Below are positions 8,025 to 16,378 of a stretch of 64,000 nt of DNA, in pieces (within the stretch, counting starts at the first letter, position 1; each line of letters begins with the position of its first letter). This DNA comes from Cellvibrionaceae bacterium (GTDB taxonomy: Bacteria; Pseudomonadota; Gammaproteobacteria; Pseudomonadales; Cellvibrionaceae), in assembly GCA_024707385.1 (NCBI GenBank), contig JANPZW010000015.1:372001-436000 (forward strand), in the 5' to 3' direction. Below the pieces are notes generated by a model. It ran no database searches and had not been told where the DNA came from. It was given only the letters and a program-made list of their open reading frames with translations. Position numbers and translations under genes: made by a program.

Positions 8025-9500
8025 ATGCTGAGAATTGCTCAAGAGGCACTCACTTTCGATGACGTTTTATTGGTGCCCGGGTTTTCCACGGTTACCGCTA
8101 AAGATGTCTCTCTCAAAACCCAGCTGACCCGCGCCATCACTCTGAACATTCCATTGATGTCTGCGGCCATGGACACGGTCACAGAGTCGCGTCTGGCCAT
8201 TGCCCTGGCTCAGGAAGGTGGCATTGGGATCATTCACAAGAGCATGTCAATTGAGCAGCAGGCCGGCGAAGTCCGGGCCGTAAAGAAGTTTGAGGCTGGG
8301 GTTGTTAAAGACCCGATCACGATCAATTCCGATGCGACCATCAAACAACTCACCGCGCTGACCCGCCAGCACAAGATCTCGGGTGTTCCAGTTCTGGAGA
8401 ACGGTGAGCTGGTGGGAATCGTGACCGGTCGCGACGTGCGTTTTGAGCCGAACCTCAATGCAACAGTCGCCAGCATCATGACTCCCAAGGACAAGCTGGT
8501 AACGGTCAAAGAAGGCGCCAGCGCCGAAGAGATCCGCTCGTTGCTACACAAACACCGCATCGAGAAAGTGCTTGTCGTCAACGACAATTTCGACCTGCGC
8601 GGCCTGATCACCGTCAAGGATATGAACAAGGCCCAGATGTTTCCCAATGCCTCCAAAGACCGGGACGGCAGCCTGCGGGTGGGAGCGTCTGTAGGCACCA
8701 GCCCAGACACTGATGACCGCGTGGAAGCGCTGGTTGCCGCCGGCGTCGACGTGCTGGTGGTGGATACCGCCCACGGCCATTCCAAGAATGTGCTGGATCG
8801 CGTCAAGCGAATCAAAACACTCTATCCAGACGTTCAAGTGATCGGCGGCAATATCGCTACTGGCGAAGCGGCTCTTGCCCTGGTGGAAGCTGGTGCGGAT
8901 GCCGTTAAGGTCGGCATAGGCCCCGGATCCATTTGCACCACCCGCATCGTCACCGGTGTGGGTGTGCCGCAGATTTCTGCCATCGCCAATGTCGCCGCAG
9001 CCCTGAAAGGTACTGATGTTCCTATCATTGCCGATGGCGGAGTACGTTTTTCCGGGGATGTTTCCAAAGCCATAGTGGCAGGTGCCCATGTGGTGATGAT
9101 GGGCTCCATGTTTGCCGGTACCGAAGAGGCGCCGGGCGAAGTCGAGCTTTATCAAGGCAGAACCTATAAGTCTTACCGCGGTATGGGGTCGCTCGGCGCG
9201 ATGAGCAAAACCCAAGGTTCCTCCGACCGCTACTTCCAGGATTCCAGCCAGGGCATGGAAAAGCTGGTGCCGGAAGGCATCGAAGGTCGGGTGGCTTACA
9301 AAGGTCCGCTGAGCGCAATCGTGCATCAGTTGATGGGAGGATTGCGTGCCGCCATGGGATACACCGGATGTGTCGATATCGAAACCATGCGCAACAAACC
9401 TGAATTTGTCCGCGTGACCAGTGCCGGTATGGGCGAAAGCCACGTGCACGATGTGAGCATCACCAAGGAAGCCCCCAACTATCCGGTAGGCGGCCGCTAA
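8025..9500 (+). CDS. guaB: Inosine-5'-monophosphate dehydrogenase
   Basis: Oxidises IMP to XMP with NAD+, the committed step to GMP. The ATG at 8025 gives 491 aa, the family size, with GAGGTGG upstream. The frame is open further 5' (to 7869), but that runs through the promoter and has no family match. Visible: N-terminal LTFDDVLLVPGFSTV, a pair of CBS domains at about residues 95-205 (HKISGVPVLENGELVGIVTGRD, LHKHRIEKVLVVND), the catalytic loop GIGPGSICTTRIVTG (Cys304), and YRGMGSLGAM. guaA follows 80 nt downstream across a hairpin terminator. Confidence 0.97.
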   Translation: MLRIAQEALTFDDVLLVPGFSTVTAKDVSLKTQLTRAITLNIPLMSAAMDTVTESRLAIALAQEGGIGIIHKSMSIEQQAGEVRAVKKFEAGVVKDPITINSDATIKQLTALTRQHKISGVPVLENGELVGIVTGRDVRFEPNLNATVASIMTPKDKLVTVKEGASAEEIRSLLHKHRIEKVLVVNDNFDLRGLITVKDMNKAQMFPNASKDRDGSLRVGASVGTSPDTDDRVEALVAAGVDVLVVDTAHGHSKNVLDRVKRIKTLYPDVQVIGGNIATGEAALALVEAGADAVKVGIGPGSICTTRIVTGVGVPQISAIANVAAALKGTDVPIIADGGVRFSGDVSKAIVAGAHVVMMGSMFAGTEEAPGEVELYQGRTYKSYRGMGSLGAMSKTQGSSDRYFQDSSQGMEKLVPEGIEGRVAYKGPLSAIVHQLMGGLRAAMGYTGCVDIETMRNKPEFVRVTSAGMGESHVHDVSITKEAPNYPVGGR

Positions 9501-9535
9501 GCCGCGCGCACATTTTCCTTATGTTCCAGCGAAAG

Positions 9536-9563
9536 CCCGCCTATGCGGGTTTTCTTGTTTTTT
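9536..9563 (+). terminator. Rho-independent terminator or attenuator between guaB and guaA
   Basis: Stem CCCGC / GCGGG (extendable by flanking A-T pairs) with loop CTAT, directly followed by a T-rich tract (TTTTCTTGTTTTTT). Because guaA begins only 17 nt further on, this may allow partial read-through and reduce guaA relative to guaB. Confidence 0.75.
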
Positions 9564-9579
9564 ATCCCGTTTATGACGA

Positions 9580-11163
9580 ATGACCATGGCCATTGATATA
9601 CACGCGCAACGTATCCTGATTCTCGATTTCGGCTCCCAATACACCCAGTTGATCGCGCGACGAGTGCGGGAAATCGGTGTTTATTGCGAGATCCGCGCTT
9701 TCGATATATCACCCGAGGACATACGGGCCTTCGCTCCCAAAGGCATTATTCTGGCTGGCGGCCCTGAATCCGTTACGGAATTGGGTTCGCCACGGGCACC
9801 GCAAGTAGTCTTCGAACTCGGACTGCCAGTGCTGGGCGTTTGCTACGGCATGCAGACCATGGCAGAGCAGCTTGGTGGCGCGGTTTCCGGTTCTCATGTG
9901 CGGGAATTCGGTTACGCGCAGATCAAGGTGGAGCACACCAACGAGCTGTTCAAAAATGTTCAGGATCATGTCGCACCGGATGGCAAAGGTCTGTTGGATG
10001 TTTGGATGAGCCACGGTGATAAAGTCACGCGCATGCCGGAGGGCTTTGTCTGTATCGCCTCCACGCCGTCCTGCCCTATCGCGGCCATGGCTGATCCGGC
10101 TCGCCATTTTTATGGCGTGCAGTTCCATCCAGAGGTTACACATACGCTGCAGGGCAAACGTCTTTTTGAACACTTCCTTTTTGATCTGTGTCATTGCGAG
10201 CCGCTTTGGACTCCGGCGAATATAGTCGTCGACGCCATTGTGCGCGTGCGCGAATTGGTGGGAAGTGACAAAGTTTTGTTGGGTCTTTCCGGTGGTGTGG
10301 ATTCGTCAGTTGTTGCCGCACTTTTGCACAGAGCTATCGGCAATCAGTTAACCTGTGTATTTGTTGATAACGGCTTGCTGCGCAAAAATGAAGGCGATCA
10401 GGTGATGGCCATGTTCGCCAAGAATATGGGCGTCAAAGTCATTCGCGCAGATGCGGAAGAACGCTTTCTCGGCAAACTTGCCGGCGTCGCCGATCCTGAG
10501 CAAAAACGCAAAATTATCGGCAATACATTTATTGAGATTTTTGATGACGAAGCCGCCAAACTGAAAGATGTTAAATGGCTGGCACAGGGCACCATCTACC
10601 CGGACGTTATCGAGTCGGCTGCAGCTAAAACGGGTAAAGCGCATGTCATCAAATCTCACCACAATGTTGGTGGTCTGCCAGAGGATATGCAGTTCAAACT
10701 GGTGGAGCCGTTGCGCGAACTGTTCAAAGATGAAGTGCGCAAGATCGGTTTGGAATTGGGACTGCCGTACGACATGGTCTATCGCCACCCATTCCCGGGT
10801 CCAGGGCTTGGCGTGCGAATCCTGGGTGAAGTGAAAAAGGAATACGCGGATCTGTTGCGCGAAGCTGATGCGATCTTTATCGAAGAGCTTCACGCCTCCG
10901 GCTGGTACCACAAAACCTCACAAGCCTTTGTGGTGTTTTTGCCGATTAAATCGGTCGGTGTAGTCGGTGACGCACGACGCTACGAATGGGTAGTCTCACT
11001 CCGCGCGGTGGAAACCATCGATTTTATGACCGCGCGTTGGGCGCACTTGCCGTACGAGTTACTTGAGAAAGTATCTAACCGCATTATTAACGAAATCAGC
11101 GGAATTTCCCGTGTGGCTTATGATGTGTCGAGTAAGCCGCCAGCGACGATCGAGTGGGAATAG
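9580..11163 (+). CDS. guaA: GMP synthase (glutamine-hydrolysing)
   Basis: Converts XMP to GMP using ATP and glutamine. Of 527 aa, the first 200 form a class I amidotransferase with the nucleophile in GVCYGMQ (Cys88) and the His-Glu pair in QFHPEVTHT. Next is the ATP-pyrophosphatase domain with the PP-loop LSGGVDSS, then the GMP-synthase dimerisation domain ending in KPPATIEWE, the canonical C-terminus. Two close ATGs (9580 and 9586) are both possible. The gene is intact. Its partner is guaB upstream. Confidence 0.97.
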   Translation: MTMAIDIHAQRILILDFGSQYTQLIARRVREIGVYCEIRAFDISPEDIRAFAPKGIILAGGPESVTELGSPRAPQVVFELGLPVLGVCYGMQTMAEQLGGAVSGSHVREFGYAQIKVEHTNELFKNVQDHVAPDGKGLLDVWMSHGDKVTRMPEGFVCIASTPSCPIAAMADPARHFYGVQFHPEVTHTLQGKRLFEHFLFDLCHCEPLWTPANIVVDAIVRVRELVGSDKVLLGLSGGVDSSVVAALLHRAIGNQLTCVFVDNGLLRKNEGDQVMAMFAKNMGVKVIRADAEERFLGKLAGVADPEQKRKIIGNTFIEIFDDEAAKLKDVKWLAQGTIYPDVIESAAAKTGKAHVIKSHHNVGGLPEDMQFKLVEPLRELFKDEVRKIGLELGLPYDMVYRHPFPGPGLGVRILGEVKKEYADLLREADAIFIEELHASGWYHKTSQAFVVFLPIKSVGVVGDARRYEWVVSLRAVETIDFMTARWAHLPYELLEKVSNRIINEISGISRVAYDVSSKPPATIEWE

Positions 11164-11320
11164 GGTAAAAATTCACAGAATCCGGTGCGATCAATGCATT
11201 AGCCTTGGCACTGTTCGCATCAAGCCCGGCCGAAATATCGGGTAGTGCGGTTATTGAAACTGCGTCTAACCCAAAATTGAGTTAAAGCATTTTGCGCGCT
11301 ACTGTTAATCGAGATGGTTT

Positions 11321-11396
11321 GCGTGTTAATTGGAATGGCTTTGGCGTTAATTGGGATTAATTGAGATTAATTGGGATAGTTGCGTGTTAATTGGAA
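11321..11396. repeat. Cluster of short tandem repeats in the guaA downstream spacer
   Basis: TTAATTGGGA occurs as three head-to-tail 10-nt units at 11347-11376 (the middle one TTAATTGAGA). A 15-nt word GCGTGTTAATTGGAA occurs identically at 11321-11335 and 11382-11396, so the units sit between two direct repeats. No gene is seen in 11164-11418. Confidence 0.85.
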
Positions 11397-11418
11397 AGCT
11401 CGCCGCGAGGAAAATAAT

Positions 11419-11718
11419 ATGAACTTCGAAACCTGGACTGTGGATCTCGCATCATCGTCGGCTATTCATGCCAGTGGCTTCAAACTTGTGGTGGAAGGGG
11501 ATCCGAGCAATCCCATGGGCGTGCATCCGGGAAAATTTCCCGATGGACTGACCGCAGTGCAACAAGCGCGGCTCCTGCGTTGTGGCTTGGAGGCCATCAT
11601 GAATCAGGCGCAGAGCCAGGGTTGGAAACAGGAAAAGAGCCGTTTTGCTGAGCGTGTCCAGGCGGCGCCAGCGGTGGTTCACAAGCCCTCACGTCCGATT
11701 CTGTCATTGAAAAAATAG
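11419..11718 (+). CDS. Small conserved-looking hypothetical protein
   Basis: 99 aa from the ATG at 11419, which has an SD-like GAGGAAA 6 nt upstream (an earlier frame start at 11380 lies in the repeats). The first 70 residues look like a soluble folded domain (FETWTVDLASSSAIHASGFK ... LTAVQQARLLRCGLEAIMNQ). The last 25 are basic and proline-containing. No family was recognised. It is followed by a strong terminator hairpin, which supports its being a separate transcribed gene. Confidence 0.6.
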   Translation: MNFETWTVDLASSSAIHASGFKLVVEGDPSNPMGVHPGKFPDGLTAVQQARLLRCGLEAIMNQAQSQGWKQEKSRFAERVQAAPAVVHKPSRPILSLKK

Positions 11719-11786
11719 CGATTGCCGCTCCCGTCTATTTGCCGTCTTCACTCTCAGAAGAGAAAAGATTTGATGATCTGCATGAC

Positions 11787-11813
11787 AGCGCCGGCGTTAA
11801 CCGGCGCTTCTTC
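11787..11813. terminator. Hairpin terminator between convergent genes
   Basis: Perfect 8-bp stem AGCGCCGG / CCGGCGCT with loop CGTTAA (11787-11808), then TTCTTC. It lies between the 99-aa gene and the end of terC, which converge here. Confidence 0.7.
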
Positions 11814-11837
11814 AACATACGCTCTTCTTCCGGATTT

Positions 11838-12932
11838 CTATTCTTTGGGGTGAATCCGTGCGGGATCTTCCCGTCTGGTTTTCATCCAGGAAACCATCAC
11901 AGAACCTCCGATCAAAATTGCCACCACCAGCAGCGACCAGCTGACGGGAATCTTATAAAAATCAATCAGTAGCATTTTGCCGCCGATAAAGATGAGCACC
12001 AGGGCCAAGCCGTATTTGATGTAGGCAAAGCGGTCAGCTACATCGGCCAGCAGGAAGTACATGGCCCTCAAGCCGAGGATGGCAAACAGGTTTGATGTCA
12101 GCACAATAAACGGGTCGGAAGTGATGGCGAAAATCGCCGGAATCGAATCCACGGCAAAAATCACATCGGAGATTTCCACCAAGACAAGGGCGAGAAACAG
12201 TGGCGTTATCATTTTTACGCCATTTTCCGTGGTGAAAAACTTTTTCTCCTTCGAGGTGCGAACTGACAGCAAAATGTTTGCGCACCCAGCGGATGACAGG
12301 GTTGTTGGCGAGGTCCGGCTCTTTTTCCGCCACCCACCACATTTTTATGCCAGTGATGAGCAAAAAGGCGCCGAATACGTAGAGCAACCAGTGAAAACGG
12401 GCGATCAGCCAAACGCCAGCGAAAATCATGATGGTTCGCAAGACGATGGCGCCCAGAACACCGTAAGTCAGAACGCGTTTCTGCAGCTCCAAAGGAATGG
12501 CAAAAAAGTGAAACAGCATCAGCCAGACAAACACATTGTCGATGGCGAGGGATTTTTCGATAAGATAACCAGTGAAATATTCCATTGTTTTAACGTTGGC
12601 GATTTCGCGCGAAAACTCCGCGTCGAGATGCCACCAGATTCCGGCGCCAAAAGTGCAGGCCAGGGATATCCAGATGAGCGACCAGCTTGCCGCCTCCTTG
12701 AAGGAGACTCGGTGTTGTTTGCCGCCCCCGACAAAGATCAGGTCGATCAGCAGGACAACGATGACCAGAGTAAAAAAGTGAGCCACATCCACCAGTTGCC
12801 CACCGATTCGATATGAGCGGAATGGTTAGCAAGTCCTGTCGGTAGTGAGGGTTGGCTGGCCGCGACGGCGGATAGGGGTTGAAGGAGTTGAAGGAATAGT
12901 GCGAGTGTCTGGGAGAGAAGGTCGTAAATCAT
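11838..12932 (-). CDS. TerC/Alx-family membrane transporter, interrupted by two single-base indels
   Basis: Integral membrane protein of the TerC family. Alx, its E. coli relative, is a manganese-linked exporter. Conserved pieces are KQHRVSFKEAASWSLIW, EKSLAIDNVFVWLMLF, SDVIFAVDSIPAIFAITSD and SNLFAILGLRAMYFLL. They lie in three frames. One base missing from the A6 run at 12772-12777 separates the N-terminal segment (ESVGNWWMWLTF) from TLVIVVLLIDL. One extra base in the T5 run at 12241-12245 separates LEGEK from FFTTENGVKMITPLF. Repaired length is about 364 aa. The ATG at 12932 has GGAG 9 nt upstream and leaves a 45-residue N-terminal extension compared with Alx. The 5' leader holds a yybP-ykoY riboswitch. 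Confidence 0.85.
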
Positions 12933-12988
12933 AATTGGGCTCCGTCAGTTAATGGACGCAATGACGGGCTGAAAAGAAGCAATAGAAG

Positions 12989-13103
12989 GCCTTTGTCATT
13001 GCGACAAAGGTCTCGTTCACAAGGTGTGACCTTGCCCGCGGGACCGGAGCGCTGCGGGAGCCACTCGTGCTGACGATCTTCGCGGCGGGAACTACTCCCC
13101 TTC
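12989..13103 (-). promoter_or_regulatory. yybP-ykoY (manganese) riboswitch upstream of terC
   Basis: Read on the minus strand, the leader begins GAAGGGGAGTAGTTCCC (13103 downward) and ends AACGAGACCTTTGTCG (about 13015-13000). These are the two hallmark conserved segments of the yybP-ykoY class (GGGGAGUAG and CGAGACCUUUG), whose ends pair to close P1 (AAGG with CCTT). The same CCTTTGTC can instead pair with GACAAAGG just downstream (12991-13010), a competing hairpin followed by a pyrimidine-rich stretch. Mn2+ binding by this class, and its presence before alx and mntP, are established. The switching mechanism here is inferred. Confidence 0.9.
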
Positions 13104-13112
13104 GTAAACGGC

Positions 13113-13140
13113 AGTATAGACCTGGCGCTTAAGGGGTCAA
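13113..13140 (-). promoter_or_regulatory. Sigma70 promoter of the riboswitch-terC transcript
   Basis: On the minus strand, TTGACC (13140-13135), 16-bp spacer, TATACT (13118-13113). Transcription would start near 13106, just before the riboswitch aptamer, so the aptamer forms the very 5' end of the mRNA. Confidence 0.75.
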
Positions 13141-13183
13141 GTCCATTATGGGTCGGTGCGGGTTCGTTCCCCGACGGTGTGGG

Positions 13184-13782
13184 TCAGGGGTTGAGGGCGC
13201 GTCCGACCAAACTTTTCATGGCGTTGCTCAGGGGAATTTGCAGCGCCGCCGCTTGGCCTTTTTCCGACATCTTCGCCCAGGTTTTGCGAATGATGTCGAT
13301 CAGCTTTTCCTCGTCGTGCTTGCTGGCAAAATCTTCCAGATAGTAGTGGAGGAAGACGAGGCAGATGACGTCTTCCAGGCACTGGGTCTCCGGGTCCCGT
13401 CCAAGGCCGCGCTTTTGCACCAGATATTGTGTGCGTTTGATGTCCGTTTCGTCGTAACCCGCTTCCTGCATCAATTCACCGACGCGTTTTGCATGGAATA
13501 ACCCCAGCTCTGCGCGCCATTGCTTGTATCCCGTCCGACCTTCGGGGTAGCTGCTACGCAGGCTGGTCCACCGCTCTATGTGCTGACCGCGAGCGGCGAT
13601 GCGCAGGTGCTCGGACGCATCCGGCGCGAACTCTGCCAAACATTCGCTCATGCGTTCGGAATACAGTAATTCTTTGGGTCGCAGTTGTTCGCCGTCGGCT
13701 TCAAGGTTCGGGTCCGCGCCGTTGGCGCGGTCGATCAACGCCAGGGTTTTGGCAAAGGGGGGAGGTCATTGGCCTGCTCCAT
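13184..13782 (-). CDS. DUF4202 domain protein, N-terminus interrupted by a -1 indel
   Basis: Uncharacterised family. The text KELLYSERMSECLAEFAPDA, AARGQHIERWTSLRSSYPEG and DFASKHDEEKLIDIIRKTWA matches DUF4202, which usually starts 12-20 residues before ALIDxAN. In the present sequence the 184-aa frame starts only at a TTG inside that motif. Adding one base to the G6 run at 13757-13762 extends it to an ATG at 13782 (MEQANDLPPFAKTLALIDRA), restoring the expected N-terminus at about 199 aa. It starts 33 nt after the fnr stop and may share its transcript. Function is unknown; the many His/Glu hint at a metal-binding helical fold. Confidence 0.8.
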
Positions 13783-13814
13783 TGAATAGCTGCCGGACGC
13801 GGCAGCCAGGGATT

Positions 13815-14558
13815 TCAGTGCTTTTCGGAAGTGAAGGCCAGATTGCGCAGGGCTGGCATGTCGATGATCTTCACGTGTTTCTTATCCAGCTGGATGATTT
13901 CGTTTTTATGCAGCCTGCCGAAAACGCGACTGACCGTCTCGATGGTAAGCCCGAGATAATTGCCGATGTCGGAGCGCGACATAGGAAGGTAGAAATCTTC
14001 CAGCGATAAACCGCGGCTGTGATTGCGCGCCGAGATGCTGAGCAGGAGAGAGGCGATACGCTGGTCCGCATTGTTCTTGCTGAGCAGAGTGATCAGCTGC
14101 TGATCGTTGGTGATTTCCTTGCTCATCAGCTGGAAAAAGCGTCGCTGCAAACTGGGCAGCTGGGTGCTCAATTCCTCCAGTCGCGCGAATGGAATTTCGC
14201 ATACGGCGGAGGTTTCAAGGGCGATGGCGGTGTTGGAATGACTGTTGTTGGCCAGCCCGTCCATGCCGATGATTTCGCCTGGCAAATAGAAACCCGTGAT
14301 CTGCTCCTGGCCGTCCTGGGTGTTGCTGATGGTCTTGATCGCGCCGGAGCGCACTGCGTAGACCGAACGGAATTTGTCCCCCGCATGATAAACCCGGTCG
14401 CCTTTCTGGATCGGCCGGCCGCGCTGGATGATCTCGTCCAGCTTGCCGATGTCTTTCATTTCCAAGCTGATCGGTAGGCACAAGGTATTAAGACGGCAAC
14501 TCGAGCAGTTGATCTGTGGCATGGAATGGCATTGATGGGAGTTTGCTTGATTCGCCAT
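13815..14558 (-). CDS. fnr: FNR/Anr oxygen-sensing transcription regulator
   Basis: Crp/Fnr-family regulator whose O2-labile [4Fe-4S] cluster controls dimerisation and DNA binding. From the ATG at 14558 (247 aa) the cluster ligands are Cys18, Cys21, Cys27 and Cys120, the E. coli FNR spacing. Next come a cAMP-type beta-barrel, a dimer helix, and a C-terminal winged helix with MSRSDIGNYLGLTIETVSR. The ETVSR part is the determinant for TTGAT-N4-ATCAA sites. The frame extends upstream to 14630 but without family similarity. The neighbouring HemN-like gene carries a matching site, as hemN does beside anr in Pseudomonas. Confidence 0.95.
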   Translation of the reverse strand: MANQANSHQCHSMPQINCSSCRLNTLCLPISLEMKDIGKLDEIIQRGRPIQKGDRVYHAGDKFRSVYAVRSGAIKTISNTQDGQEQITGFYLPGEIIGMDGLANNSHSNTAIALETSAVCEIPFARLEELSTQLPSLQRRFFQLMSKEITNDQQLITLLSKNNADQRIASLLLSISARNHSRGLSLEDFYLPMSRSDIGNYLGLTIETVSRVFGRLHKNEIIQLDKKHVKIIDMPALRNLAFTSEKH

Positions 14559-14647
14559 GCGAGGGTGCCTGAGAGTTGTTGAGGGGATAACAGGGGGCTT
14601 GAGCTTTGCCCGTGCACATTCTTTGGGCAAGCGGAACGAGTTGGGGA

Positions 14648-14677
14648 AGGATAGTGGATGCTCCGGCGGCTTGTCAA
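14648..14677 (-). promoter_or_regulatory. Probable fnr promoter
   Basis: On the minus strand, TTGACA (14677-14672), 18-bp spacer, TATCCT (14653-14648), about 90 nt before the fnr ATG. The leader contains an imperfect hairpin (TTGCCC...GGGCAA). Confidence 0.6.
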
Positions 14678-14693
14678 AGAATGGCCGGCTCGG

Positions 14694-15564
14694 TCAGCGG
14701 CAGGTGGCGACCGGTAATCCGCTCGTTTGTACCCGGTTTTGGTAACTCTCGGGAGCGGAAAAGTTGAGTGTGCGAAGAGCGCCAAACTGGCTGGCGGCCC
14801 CAGGTCCCAGGCGGACGCAGTCGGCCGGGCGGGCGTGTAGCGGGCTGTAGAACTGAAGAATGGTGGCGGGCTCCTGGAGGAAGTACCCGAACTGCATCAG
14901 CATGGCCGTAAGCCCCTCGCCGCTGATTCCTTTGAGCGGATCTTGCAGGCTCTTGTGAAAACCGACGGTGGCCGGTGACAGAAATGACAGCAGTTCCATC
15001 AACTGGAGGGTGAAATCAGGCTGGCTTGAGCTGAAGTCGAGCTGCAGGCTGACATAAGGAAACTTGAACTCCGCCAGCAGTTGCTTCAATTGCTGCAAAT
15101 GAGCCAATTCGAACCCCGCCGGTACGCGCATCAATATGTGGTTGAAATCCAGACCTTTGAGCAGCGCAAGATTTTGGCGCGTAAAGTCGGTGAGACTGGA
15201 GAGTGGTCGCATGCTCCACATGGCGGCCTTTGATCAATTTCAGATTCTGCGCAATGGCGTGAACCAGCTCGGTGAGGCTAGGGGCGTCCATCAGACAGAA
15301 GGGCTCATTGATCCACACCCGGCTCACCGGGCGGCGCCCGAGATACTTATTCCAGGCCCGTAATTCGCGCACCAGATTCTGGTAGCGGAAACGTTCTTGA
15401 ACCTGTTCCTCGCCCCAGGTCCGCATGGCCGCGCAGTCAACCTCCAATGCCAGTGGCGCAATGTTGTTGCGCAGCTGGCAATTGAGAAGTTCCAGCACGA
15501 CTTCCTGCGGAATGTGCGGTTCGTTGCAGTTGGCGTTCAGCATGTGGGGATCGTCTGTTTTCAT
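14694..15564 (-). CDS. HemN-like protein without radical-SAM cysteines, interrupted by a +1 indel
   Basis: Two frames join into a protein of about 290 aa if one base is removed from the TTT at 15229-15231 (…NLKLI-K-AAMWSMRP…). The pieces follow the layout of oxygen-independent coproporphyrinogen oxidase HemN: an RVWINEPFCLMDAPSLTELV segment where HemN has the GGGTP strand-turn, LALLKGLDFNHILMRV like the LRELGFNRVSIGV segment, and a C-terminal LGPGAASQFGALRTLN like the HemN LGxSAIS motif. The CxxxCxxC cluster motif is absent, so it is unlikely to be a working radical-SAM enzyme. Start may be 15564 or 15543. It has its own FNR-box promoter and lies next to fnr. The HemN relation is weak and inferred. 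Confidence 0.6.
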
Positions 15565-15572
15565 ACCCCAGA

Positions 15573-15613
15573 AGTGTAGGCCGACCCCCAGGGTTTGTCT
15601 TGACGCAGGTCAA
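15573..15613 (-). promoter_or_regulatory. FNR/Anr box and -10 element driving the HemN-like gene
   Basis: A perfect dyad TTGAC-N4-GTCAA at 15600-15613 matches the FNR/Anr half-sites (consensus TTGAT-N4-ATCAA, with C/G common at the inner position). A TACACT -10 at 15578-15573 starts about 28 nt from the dyad centre, the geometry of class II FNR-activated promoters (site near -41.5). The predicted start near 15565 favours translation from the ATG at 15543, or a leaderless message from 15564. Confidence 0.75.
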
Positions 15614-15665
15614 TTTAGTCAGATGAGCGCGGGCTTAAGCGGAGCGGAAGGAAATTTGGAAACGC

Positions 15666-16378
15666 TCAGCAGAGCGCCGCGAAGAATTCCCGGACGCTTT
15701 GACTGGCGGGCCCGTAATGATGTTCGCTGAACAGGTTACGGCCAGAGGATGGCTCCAGATTCAACTCCACCGTGTGCGCTCCGTACGCCGTCGCCATCTG
15801 CACGAATCCAGCGGCCGGGTATACCTGACCGGAAGTACCTATGGCGACAAAGAGGTCGCATTGCGCAAGTGCCATTTCGATCGTTTCCATTTCCAGAGGA
15901 ATTTCACCGAACCAGACGATATGCGGACGCACGCGTTCGGGTATGCCGCAGCAAGGGCAGAGAGTTTCGGTGGTGATGTCATCAGTCCAAGGCATCACCA
16001 CACCGGTTTTCGCGCAGCGGGCTTTCAGCAGTTCTCCGTGCATATGAATCAGGTTGCGACTGCCGGCCCGCTCATGCAGGTCGTCCACGTTTTGCGTCAC
16101 CAAGGTGAAGTCGCCGGAAAAATTGCGCTCAAATTCCGCGAGGGCCTGATGCGCCAGATTGGGATGAGCTTCGCTCACTAACTGGTTGCGGCGGGCGTTA
16201 TAGAACTGTTGTACGAGTGCAGGATTGCGCGCGAAGGCTCCGGCGTGCAGACATCCTCCACGCGATGGTTTTCCCACAGGCCGTTATTGTCGCGGAAGGT
16301 TTTAATACCGGATTCGGCGGAAACGCCCGCGCCGGTCAGTACCACGATGGATTGATAACGGCTCATGGGCGGCCTCAC
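15666..16378 (-). CDS. cobB: Sirtuin-type NAD-dependent protein deacylase CobB, interrupted by a -1 indel
   Basis: Removes acyl groups from lysines using NAD+. N-terminal VVLTGAGVSAESGIKTFRD (NAD-binding GAG motif) is in one frame. FARNPALVQQFYNARRN, TQNVDDLHERAG, the catalytic-His segment HMHGELLKARC, zinc cysteines (ARC, CPCC) and IVWFGE are in the next. They join if the single C at 16238 is doubled, giving HRVEDVCTPEAFARNP. Total is about 237 aa, typical of class III sirtuins. The ATG overlaps the trhP stop as ATGA, so both are translated from one mRNA. Confidence 0.9.

Noticed and set aside
12747..12932. Separate 61-aa small protein (leader peptide) after the riboswitch
   Set aside because: Its end ESVGNWWMWLTF matches the usual TerC N-terminus and joins the terC frame after a one-base correction.
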